Shown piece after piece: positions 12,434 through 33,355 of a stretch of DNA of 64,000 bases. The position numbers and the translations under genes were made by a program. The notes under the pieces are model-generated. The model was not told where the DNA came from and did not search any database. It saw only the letters and a list, made by a program, of their open reading frames with translations. Each line of letters opens with the position of its first letter. The first letter of the stretch is position 1. The DNA is from Xiphophorus maculatus (lineage: Eukaryota > Chordata > Actinopteri > Cyprinodontiformes > Poeciliidae), in contig NC_036454.1 of assembly GCF_002775205.1 (NCBI RefSeq), forward strand, positions 11,366,882 to 11,430,881. The letters are read 5' to 3'.

Positions 12434-13706
12434 GTAATAACGCTGCAGGTTTGTGTTTTTTGGCGATATTTTCAGCTTTTTTCCGAGCACCGTTGGTTAA
12501 AAATAATTGGTATGCATACGTAAAACTACGAGAAAGTACGTTTTATGGTAGTTGTTTCATCTGTGTCCGGCGCCTTAAAAGCTGGCCTACCTAGCTACGG
12601 TTACGCACTGCCTTGGCAACATGGCGAAACTAGCTAGCCTTTAGCTTGAATCGTTACTGTTGGTCTTTGTACAGGACATCATTCCAACTGGAGTTGCCAG
12701 CTGAAATTTAGATCTATAAACTATCTCAAAACAGTATGCTCGTAGTAGTTATGGGCTACTTTATATTAAAGTTTGAATTCGGATACGGGGAAATGACTGG
12801 CTAAGCTAATGCGTGGCTCCGTAGGCTTAAGCAACGGCTGCCATTTAGCACGACGAAGCCGGAGTCCGACTACATGGACTAAATTGATACTCACCAAACT
12901 GTTATTTTAGTATTCTATTAACTCAAAGTTATTATAATTTTTACACCGACTAGATCTGATGTCTTCCACACGCCTAAAATCAGTGGAGGGACGTTTTGCA
13001 TATTTGCCGACCAGGAGGAAGTGAATCGTAAACCAGCTTCCACGACGTGCCTTCAGTTTAATTTGAGCTAATTCACTTCCAATTTTGTCAAGAATAATAC
13101 GTAATATATATTCTTTTGTATTTTAAAACTAAAAACTGAGATCTGTTAATCGATCAGCGCGTGTGTACATATATATCTTGTAGCATGTAGCGTACGATAC
13201 GATATAATTGAGTAACAATTTGATTAATTTATCCTTTGGTCTGTGTATGCGCCCTCCGACCAAACAACAGAACTTTGTCCCATAAATATCAGTATTTATC
13301 GCTTACTGTTCTTTGTTATGCAACATCATGGTTGCACGATGCAAAATGAAAGTGCGATCAGTTTTGTTTGGCTGCATGTCAACATTAAAAGAAGGAGCTT
13401 CCCTCCCTGACAGGTTGCAAGAGCTGTTTGGCCCCCTTCACTTCGATCCGCCTATGAACACGCCCTTTTCCCTGTAATAAATATCGGTGAGTCCAGGCTG
13501 TCTAATCGTTTTAACAATTTTAATGCTGACTTCAGACTAGCTGACCTGCCTTTTTCCTCTCCTTTTTTCTTATCCAATTTTAATCGCCTTCAACATGCCA
13601 GGAGACGAGAACACAAACAGGGGCTGGTTTCCTGCTACCTTTTCCTGCTCCTGTCACCTGCACATCGGATCAAGGTGCTCTTTTTCCACTATACTGTCTG
13701 AAGACC

Positions 13707-24267
<10,561 letters not shown>

Positions 24268-25060
24268 ACCTTGAGGGAGCAGATTGAAGAAAACTCGGAT
24301 TGAACCCCGCTTCCTCTTCTCAAATCTTTTTGCCCTGGTCCAACACCCCCTACCCCCTTCAGACTTTTACTCTGGATTGTGGGTGTCTTTTTTTTTATTT
24401 TATTTTATTTTTGTATTTTTAATTAAATGTCCGACATTCCTGTGCATCGACAAAAATGTAGAAGATCTGCATTTTTAAGAGTGTAGTCCAATAGTTTGTC
24501 TGATTTTTGCTTTGATTTTTCTTTTCTAACTCATATATCAGAATATCTCAAGATTTCCCTCAGACATAAAAAATAAACCTAACCTTTATTTTTTTGGATG
24601 GATTTGATTTGTTTTTATGCATAAATGTGGATGATTGTGTCCGTGTGGGTGTGTGCACATGTGGGTGTGTGTGGCTTGGTATGCGTTCAGTTGTCTCCTA
24701 CAAATTTGTGCAACATACAGAATGTAAGATGTTCCTTCTGTTCTTCTCTAACAGCTCTGGGGAAATTTAAATCTGTAGAATTGATTTTGCATCGTTTGCT
24801 GGGAGTTGTGTACAAACAAAACATAATTTCTACGAACACTCTAGCGGTGTAACAAAATAAACCTGGATTATTGAAGTAACTCCCAAAGTAAGCATTTGTG
24901 TTGGTAGTTAGAGTTGAGGCATTTTATTGGTTATTGGACACATATACTAAACTTTTCTACTTTGTCTGCAAGTTTCTCTCCTCTGAACTGGCTTGCTCTT
25001 CATTGTTGTGAACTTCACAATGTCAAATTTAAAGAGAAATAAAGATGCCACTTTTTACTG
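24268..25060 (+). other. hnrnpk: hnrnpk 3' untranslated region with two poly(A) signals
   Basis: Downstream of the TAG are AATAAA at about 24856-24861 and again at 25038-25043, which would give 3' UTRs of about 0.6 and 0.8 kb. The region is T-rich with a short GT-rich patch (24635-24680). No other gene is seen before the qng1 promoter. Confidence 0.55.
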
Positions 25061-25329
25061 AATTTTTTTTGGTGTTTTAATAGCGTTCTGATTTTCATCT
25101 TTACCTTGACAGCTAGATTGACTTCCTGTTTGAAGTTAATTAAAATCGGTCACAGAAGTTCGGCAGACTTAGCAGTTAAACGAGCCTGTCCTTTCAGAAG
25201 AAAAAAAAACACAAGAACTTCAGGTTTTGTTTTTCTTTTTGTTCTATGTAGCTCCCTTTGTTTAGTTGTGAAAGGCCTTATGAGGATATACTAGCAGAAA
25301 AGCAGACATCTCGGCGATGGCGGCAGACT

Positions 25330-25445
25330 GCTTCTGCGCATGCTCATAAGATTTCCCGCCTTACCGTTCTGATTGGTAGACTGTTGTGAATCTTAAAGAG
25401 TGATTGGTCAGCAGCTGAAAACCCGGTAGTACAAAGAAGTTCATA
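25330..25445 (+). promoter_or_regulatory. qng1 promoter with NRF1, E2F and CCAAT motifs
   Basis: In order: an NRF1-like tgcgcatgc (25335-25343), an exact E2F motif tttcccgcc (25352-25360), and two inverted CCAAT boxes (ATTGG at 25372 and 25403). These stand 30-110 bases upstream of a probable untranslated first exon. Binding is inferred from motif matches only. Confidence 0.6.
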
Positions 25446-25449
25446 CGGG

Positions 25450-25512
25450 TTTTTTTATCCTTGCAGGAGCCAAGCAGCTATACTTTGCGTATAAACAAGC
25501 TACAGTTGAACA
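25450..25512 (+). other. qng1: Probable 5' untranslated exon of qng1
   Basis: The stretch ends at gaaca|gtaagt, a strong donor after 25512. The matching acceptor would be 'ttctgcaccag' at 27011, five bases before the qng1 ATG. The left edge is a guess. Confidence 0.5.
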
Positions 25513-26029
25513 GTAAGTTTGGAAAGAAAATAATTTGTGTTTATAGTTTGAAATGCTACGGATAGATCATACCGTAGCAAAAGTCAAAGCTGACATGAAT
25601 GCTCGATCTGTTGATGTACTTTGCCCTTCCAGGTGTTTATCGCATGCTTATGTCGCTTCATACAAAAAATTTAATTAATTACAATTACTAACCAAATTGA
25701 AAAATGATTTGTGCAAAAGTATTCATATCAATCTTTTAAACAATTTGTTTCATTCTCATTATAAAATAAAAAAAAATTAAAAGTGTGGCACAATAAGTGT
25801 CAATTAGCCTCTTTAATTTACAGGACTTGGAATAAAAACCAGTACAGCCGTCTGTCTTCGAAAGAACACAAACTGGTAAATAAAATCTACCTCGTGTGTA
25901 ACTTAATTTTTAAACCTTAAGGTATATAGATATAAAGTATATAGACATATACTTTATGTATATAAATACATAAAAATGAGCATCATTGTGCAAATGCAGC
26001 AATGATGATGAGCAGGACACCGATAATTA

Positions 26030-26400
26030 TTCTACAGGGTGATGGCATATGGCAGGAAGGATTTCCTGTATCTGTCAAACAGAGTTGTAGCAGTCTGTCC
26101 AGTGTGCAGTGGATGTCCAGTCCAGGTTGTCCATGATGGATGACAGCTTCTTCAGTGTCTCTGACTCTGCTGCTGCTATGAAAAATGTAAAGCTGGAAGC
26201 AACTGACTGATAGATCTCCAATATCAATAAGGAAATCTTTGTAAACTTGCTGTAGGTGGCAATTAAGGCATATTCCTTCTCCTGAAGTCTATCACTATCC
26301 CTATGGCCTTGCTGATGCTCACCCTAAGGTGGTTCAATCCCTTGACGAGACTTGGAAATTTCTGTTCAGACATTATCTATTTAGTTTAACTTAACTTGAC
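26030..26400 (-). mobile_element. Fragment of a fish LINE (reverse transcriptase C-terminal part)
   Basis: 'ggcaggaaggatttcctgtatctgtc' at 26051 is shared with the longer LINE copy at 35071, and the stretch to 26400 resembles upstream coding sequence of the same family. It is on the minus strand, inside the 5' UTR intron of qng1. It is decayed with no open frame. The clade (CR1/L2/Rex-like) is from memory. Confidence 0.5.
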
Positions 26401-27016
26401 CTACTTCACCAAGAAGAAAGGTCAACAGAAACCATCTCAAGATGTGCAATGCGATGCATCTGGAGGGCTGAGGGCACATGAGAGACTAATCAATCAGTCA
26501 CCTTTATTTATTCCATTAGGTAGATTTGGTCGAGTGACTCAGCATTCCTGCCACACAGGGAACTTTACATCGACACAGAATAAATATGCTGTAGATATAA
26601 CATGATTTAAAATGGCCCAGTGACCAATACTTTAAAATAAGAAAATACAAAAAGATTTATATCTGGAAAAATCCTATTACCTACGCCTGATACACCTGGC
26701 CAATAATATATATAATATGATCAACTTATCTTTGTTTACATTTATTTATTAAAATTGCTTTCAAGTGGCACTTGTTTAAAAGGTTATTAAATGTTTTGGT
26801 ATGAAAAGGGCTTGTATGCTGGGAATAAAATTCTTCTCAAATCACGTGATAATTGAGGCTGCACCTAAAGTCAGCCATATACAGTATGGCCAACAATTCC
26901 AAACCTTTAAGAAGCATAATATACTTTATCATCTTTACATTTAGCTGTTGAGAATTCAAAGCTTTTCATTGAATATCAGATGTGGTTTTTTCTGTTTTAT
27001 TTCTGCACCAGTTATT

Positions 27017-29240
27017 ATGGAGCAGCCTCTCCTTCCCAGAGAGTCTGGGCAGTTTGTGGCCGAGCGAAGCCGAGACGTGTTAATCAGGGACACGGGAGTC
27101 CAGAAGGTAGCAGAGATGCTCTACAATCTCAGACGCAGTGACGCCCTGACTGCCAGTGGCTGGAAGGTGGCCAATCCCCTGGCTCCGGCATCCACCTCTG
27201 ATCAGGGGAGTTTCTCAGCACCGCAAGGCTGAATTATTTTTACCCCAGTGCAAAAGCAGCAAATCACTTGGTTGGACAGTTGGGTTTAAAGGAAGGCAAT
27301 AAAAGAGTTAATACATTTTTTGATTTTGGAGAAAGGTGATACGGGTGAAATGTTGAATGAAAAAAATATGATTACGCAAATAACTGCAGTTGAAGGTTTA
27401 GAGCTCAAAAATAAATAAAAAAATATCGAAATGTTCAAACAGCACAGGTTACTTTTTTGAAGAAGATTCTACATTTGTTCTATGAGATTTAAGTTGGGCT
27501 CTTATTCATAAAATAAGATATTTTTTTCATTTGAGTTATAAGAAGAAAATGGTATCAAAATAAAAAATGTTAAGTATATGATTATTTGGTTCATCAATAT
27601 AGATTATTGCTTATTTCCAGTTACTATTGATAAAGTGTAACTTTTAGACACTTGTAAGAAAGACACTTGACTCCAATAATTTGGGTTCTCTTGAAATAAT
27701 TCATCCTGAAACACCATTATCACTTAGAATATTGGTTAACAATAAACATTATTAGATTTAGACTTTTGTTTGTTTCATTTAATGCAACAAATAACACATT
27801 TAAAATCTGGGAAAAATATGATGTGTTTTTACTAAATTCCTTAGGGTTGCTTAAAACTAAGCAGTTTTTTTTTTTTTTTTTACTTTTTCAATGTCTTTCA
27901 TGTAGAACTTTGTAAACAACCTTACAGACAGCACAAAAACTGATTATTTATTGAAAGGTTTATGTTGTGTTTTTGCTTATGGTGTTTTATAAACCCTGCA
28001 GGCGTCAAACTGGGTTTTCGTGGTGAATACCATGAACTTCTCCTTTTGGCCTGACAACGAAGCTCAGCAGTGTAAGGTGACCTATAAAGGCACCACTTAC
28101 ACAGGCTACATGACTCTGTGTGCTGCCATCACCAGAGCCATGGAGGAAGGTGAGACCACTTGCATACATCATGCACTGTACTTTCAGTATTTACCGTTTT
28201 GATCAGGAAGAAAGAGAGCGTCTCCCTTCCTACGCTGACAGAGAGTTGTGCATGAATGCAGGATGAGGATAATTAATGGGGATTTTTTTTTTTGTCAGAT
28301 CTCTGTCCGCCCCACACTGCTGATTTTTTTTTTTTAATCTCTGCTTTTGCAAACTTTGGGAGGTTTGGTTGGAATTTTTCTCCCTTCATTTGCAACCACC
28401 TTCAGAGTTTAACTTCTGGCAAACTCTAGCTCTTCCCATTATGCAAACATCGATACAGAAATATGGACAGAAAAACACAACATGTATACATAAACAGAGA
28501 CACAACTGCATTAAAACACGCACACATAGTAAGCAAGCACCAGCTAATACATTTGAGATTAAAGTCTTTATTCACTATTTGTTTGATAAATCACAATTAC
28601 AAAAATTGCGTGAGCTACTTCTATGAATTTGTCTTTTAATTTGTATTTCTCCACCTGTCATCTATATAGATGTGAAGGCCTGAAATTACATGCTATCTCT
28701 TGTCATGTAGTTTAATACATTTATTATATATTAGCTCTAATATCCCACTGATGGAGAGTAAATCTGCCCTACCACTGTCAGGGACCCAGACCCACCAAAC
28801 GTGTGATTGAAAATGTCTAAACAGTGAGCCACTGACAGAAAATGCTGTAACTGTGTCATAATACATGACAATGTGGCTTTTCCATTATGTGTTTCTCTTT
28901 TGGTTCCTTATTCTCAAGAGACAAGGAGAAAATTGTGGCTTTATTATTGTCACTTTTTGTCTGTGTGCCCTTTGTGAGTTCGGAGTTCGAGGAAATTGCT
29001 GGTGGCTCTGCATGAGCCTGATCATCATTTATAATTAGCAAGAACGGCTCCGGATATGAAGCAGTTATGTCTTGTGTGGAATACCGCTCTCAAAGTGTTG
29101 TCGCTGTGCCCTTTATATGTGTAACAGCTGCTCTCAGAGAAGCACAGGTAGTCTTGGCCAGAGTTTGCTTCTGAAAATATGAGATCAGAACATATCATTT
29201 TAGTTTATTCTTTTCTGTACTGCACATTAAAAACCAGAAT

Positions 29241-29274
<34 letters not shown>

Positions 29275-32200
29275 TCCACTCTGTTCTCCTAGGTGTACCC
29301 ATCACTGATCCCAAGTACTTTTCCCAGATGAGTGTGGAGGAGTTGGGAAAAGTTCTCCGATCAGACAATGAGACAGCCATGCCGATGCTTCAGGAACGCC
29401 ACCAGGTTCTACTTTTATCCTCCACATTTCCAGTTCATTTTATATAAAATGGATGCTCATTTTATATACTTGTATAGCAGAGCAAAAAAAAGTGCCCATT
29501 TTGTCCTCCAGCAGCATAAGCAAATAGCAGCCTAAGTACAGAGATAGCTCAGGATAATCAAAGTGAGAATAACTATAAGCTTTATCAATGAGGAATGTTT
29601 TAAGCTTAGTCTTAAAAGTAGACAGGGTGTCTGCCTCACAGACTAAAACTGGGAGCTGGTTCCACAGGAGAGGAGCCTGATAAGTAAAGGATCTGCCTCC
29701 CAATGTTCTTTTAGAAATCCTAGAAACAGCAGTAAAGAGAGTGAAAGGCTCTGCTAGGAACATATGGAAGAATCAGATCTCTGGTGTATGATGGAGCTTG
29801 ATTCTTATTGGCTTTATATGTGAGTAGGAGAATCTTAAATTTCATTCTAGATTTAACAGGGAGCCAATGAAGTTAAGCTTAATAGAAGAAAAATATTATT
29901 TTTAAAATTTTCATCAGAACTCTTGCTGCAAGGTTTGGACCAGCTGAAGGCCTTTAACTAAATATTTTGGACTTCCTGTAAATAGTTTTAATAGTTCAGA
30001 CTTTAAGTAACGAAAGGATCAGCTAGTTTCTCAGCATCATTCTGACAGGATATTTCTAAGTCCTGGACCCTTAATATGGGATTTAAATGACATGTCGTGG
30101 TCAAAAATAACTCAGAGGTTCTTTACTTTATTACTGATTATCAACTTTTTTGTGAAAGGCTCTGCACCAACATCGACCACTTCTATCTTGTTTGAATTTA
30201 AAAACATAAAACGAATGTCTTTAAAAACTAATTTCATACTGGAAAATATGATTCACTTGAAAATATTTTTCATCATCATTATTTATCAAGCTTCTTTTAT
30301 TACATGCACGTCACTTACTTTATAAAGAGAAGATGAAAATGTGCAGTTCATCTCCTGCTCATCATGGGTGTTGAATTCGAATCTTCCTTCCAAGGTCCTG
30401 ACCGAGGGTGGGCGCGTGCTGCTGGAGCACGGACGAAGTTTCCGTAGTTTTATCAGCCAAGCAGGAAACGATGCTCAGAAGATGGTGGAGCTGATCGTGG
30501 AGAAAATCCCGTCTTACAGGGATGAAGCTACATATGAGGTCAGAGGGCCAAATGAATAGAGTAATGTCTAAATGTATGGAAAGACTGCAAAGATATTTTA
30601 TAAGTATCAGCTGTTACTAAAGCATCTCTACAGGTCTTGCTTTAGTCAGGGCATCTTGAGGGTTAGCGGCTTTCCTTTAGATACTGAACTTTTTAAATTT
30701 TTAATTATGGAGTTCATCCCAGTGTGCAAATTTATACTACATTTAGTCTGAAAATTACGGCATTCTCAATATGTGATGTACATTACTGTACTCCATGTCA
30801 ACACTAAGTGATTAATTACTTAATTACACTTCGAACCTGTAAATTGTCACTTGAAACACCTTGAGTAGCCTCTTTTGGAGGACTTTGAATAAATTTTAGC
30901 ATGAGAGTTCCCCCTACTGGACAAAACCAGCATCACAGCTGTGTAATCATCTGACAAAAAAGTGGCAAAAGGGATTACAATAAGTGCAAAAAAATGCAAC
31001 AAGTTTTTTTTTATTTTTTTTTAGCATATTTGCTTTATTTGGTAACTTTACAATATTACGAAAAATGAAGCAAAATTAAATGCTATTTACAAACCAATAA
31101 TTTACCAAAAAATGAATAGTCTGAAGCCAGTAGTCGGAAACTCATTGATAATGAATCTGTTTTTGTGTTAATCTGCTGTTTAAGGGCAAAAAAATCTCTT
31201 TCAACAAGCGAGCCCAGATCCTGGTGGCAGATTTCTGGGCAGTGATGGAGACCAGAGGAGAAGGGTACATCATCAACATGGACTGTCTCACCATGTTTGC
31301 AGACTACAGGGTTCCTCAGGCGCTTGTCTATTTAGGAGTGTTGCAATACTCTGATGCACTGATGGAGGCACTAAAGAACGGTGAGGGACCGAGCATGTGT
31401 TTTCCTATATGGAGCCTTGAAAAAGTATTCATACTATTTTCACCTTTTCTACATTCTATCATTTTTAAGACAATGAGTTTTAAGATTTTTCTGACTAGTC
31501 AGCACAAAGTTGCATATAATTGTGAATTGTAAGGAAAACTCTATATGGTTTTCAAAAGATTCTTGAAGGATTTTCTCAATTTTCTTTAAAAATATCCTAA
31601 GTTCACTAGGGTTAGTTTAATAGCATCTCTGAAAAATAACTTGATTTTGTTTATTTCCGGTACTGGACTACTGAAGAAAAGAGGTGTTAGCTTTAGTTTT
31701 CTGCTGTACTAAGTGTTTTCCATGCAGGCTAGAAAGTTACTTTTAAGTCTCATTTGACCAGAGCACCTTATTCCTTGTGTTTGCATAGCTTTCTCTTGAC
31801 AAATGTTTTTTTACGTTCCCACAACGGCTAGGTTTGAGGAGGGTGCAACTAGTAGTTCTCCTGTCTACAGATTATCCCACCTGAGCTGTGAATAACTGCA
31901 GCTCCTCCAGATTTACCATTACTTTGCTGCCACACACGCATAACACTTTTCAGATTTGTATTTGTAAAAGAACCCTTATAAATACATCATTGTACTTTCA
32001 GTTCATGTCTATGCACAAAATTGTGTTGATTTGTTTTATTAAATTTTAATAAAATAATTTCAGTTTTATAGTTATGATGTAACAGTTTGAAAAAGTTCAA
32101 AGGTAAGAATGCTTTTTAAAGCCAATGTAAGCCAATATAAAAATCAGCGGGTGTGATCTGTCTCAGGTGAGCTGCTGCCTTCAGGGGATCGAAGAGAAGT

Positions 32201-32396
32201 CGAGATCCGAGGATGTTCCATTTGGTCCGTGGAGCTGATCAAGGAAAGACTGCATAAGATGGTACAGGAGACGGACGGAAACGTCTGTAACATCAATTCT
32301 GCTATCATTGACTTCTACCTTTGGCCCTTCGCTAAGCAGCACCACAAAGAGATGGCCCACATTCCCATTCACCATACACGCTGTATTTACTACTGA
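27017..32396 (+). CDS. qng1: Queuosine 5'-phosphate N-glycosylase/hydrolase (QNG1, C9orf64)
   Basis: QNG1 releases queuine from queuosine 5'-phosphate so that it can be reinserted into tRNA anticodons (queuine salvage). Exons: 27017-27205 (end uncertain), 28002-28149, 29293-29405, 30395-30538, 31185-31380 and 32167-32396. With that first-exon end the protein is 339 residues, against about 341 in human. Recognisable blocks are the start MEQPLLPRESG, NWVFVVNTMNFSFW in exon 2, ISFNKRAQILVADFWAV and TMFADYRVPQ in exon 5, and the conserved end HIPIHHTRCIYY. All exons except the first end in usable donors and all phases fit. The first coding exon ends at gatCAG followed by GGGAGT instead of GTGAGT (see findings). 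Introns 3 and 5 are largely filled by transposon relics. The gene follows hnrnpk, as in human. Confidence 0.93.
29248..29275 (+). repeat. (AAT)n microsatellite
   Basis: About nine ATA/AAT units lie directly before the acceptor of qng1 exon 3, about 15 bases upstream of it. Confidence 0.85.
29430..30260 (-). mobile_element. LINE fragment filling qng1 intron 3
   Basis: On the minus strand, about 29580-29750 reads GGRSFTYQAPLLWNQLPVLV then LSTFKTKLKTFLIDKAYS. This is the hallmark C-terminal block (APLLWNxLP...FKxxLKTFL) of a common fish LINE polymerase. Bases 29830-30200 resemble upstream coding sequence of the same element (for example 'gacatgtcgtggtcaaaaat' at 30089). The copy is 5'-truncated and broken. 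It is probably a CR1/L2/Rex-group element; the clade is from memory. Confidence 0.7.
31413..31990. mobile_element. Tc1-like DNA transposon relic in qng1 intron 5
   Basis: It opens with 'ccttgaaaaagtattcatac', a familiar fish Tc1-like terminus, and continues with 'caaagttgcatataattgtg'. Later come 'ctcatttgaccagagcacctt' (31749) and 'ttatcccacctgagctgtga' (31872), which match the interior of the same family as I remember it. The transposase frame is lost. It occupies most of the 785-bp intron. Confidence 0.65.
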
Positions 32397-33060
32397 CAGA
32401 CTGCAAGCAGAACATACAGAATGTTTCCTGCTTACTGATGGCTTTCCTTGCGAAGAAACCAAACATGGTGGTGATTCTATGAAGCAGTTGTCAGTGTGCA
32501 GTTAATGACAATGTTTGCACAACAAATCTGTTGTATTAACCATCCTGATTTAGCTAAGCAAGTGATTACATTATGCTATTACATTATGCATGTTTTGTAA
32601 TGTCTAGTTAGTATGGAGTTGAATTTGTGACCTTTAACATCCAGATGGCAAAAAATTATGTTTTTTTTTGTTTTTTGTCTAGTCCTTTTTTGCTACCGTT
32701 AAAAATCATGTGACTGTGCTTCATGTTAAACTGTCCAAAACTGTATGTGTACAGTGATTTTTTCCACTAAATCCAGAAAAAGAAATGACATTACTTCTGT
32801 CTTCTACCAATTAGTGTTACAACCGATTTTAAGAATTTATCTATGACCTTCAAGGCTCACTCTGACCTGTATCTCATGTGTCCTTTGTTGAAACCTGAAG
32901 TCATCAGCCAAAGCACTACTGGCTCTTCTACCACAATCTTTTTTTGAGAATTCCAAAAGATTTAATTATTACTTATTTATTTAGGCTAGTTTTATGAAAT
33001 TAATAAATTCAGTACTTTAAATATTCAGTAGATGGCGCCGTTGCCCTCGCGGCAGCTGTC
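32397..33060 (+). other. qng1 3' UTR and spacer to kif27
   Basis: No gene is seen. The stretch is AT-rich. The only clear AATAAA is at 33002-33007, very close to the kif27 promoter, so the qng1 transcript may run almost up to the next gene. Confidence 0.5.
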
Positions 33061-33077
33061 CAGTACCATCTTTGAAC

Positions 33078-33135
33078 GCCTCTTCCGGTTTTTGGCTCCT
33101 GCGTCACAGTGGCGTCGGTCGCCCGGGCAACCCAA
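33078..33135 (+). promoter_or_regulatory. kif27 promoter with an RFX X-box
   Basis: An imperfect palindrome at 33118-33131, gtcgcccgggcaac, agrees with the RFX X-box model GTTGCCATGGCAAC at 11 of 14 positions. An ETS-like cttccgg (33082) and a CRE-like tgcgtcac (33100) lie just upstream. RFX factors drive cilia genes, which fits kif27. The ATG is about 225 bases downstream. Confidence 0.6.
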
Positions 33136-33355
33136 ATCGACAACAAACCTTAAGAGGTGAAGTTACCAGAAACTAGAGAGAAAACGACCACGAGAGTTAA
33201 AACACGGGCTATGTTAAATTTGTTTTTCTTCGAGTAACAGTGAATTAGCAATTAACTATTTCGAAACCAGAGTTTTGAAGCATCTCAGAGGTTAGATGTG
33301 AGCAAAAAAAAAAAAAGTTAAACCCTGTGTAAGTTCATTGGTCTATTACGGCCTC

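Noticed and set aside
12269-12523. Open frames on both strands over the rmi1/hnrnpk promoter
   Set aside because: They overlap promoter motifs and an untranslated exon and have no conserved protein features.
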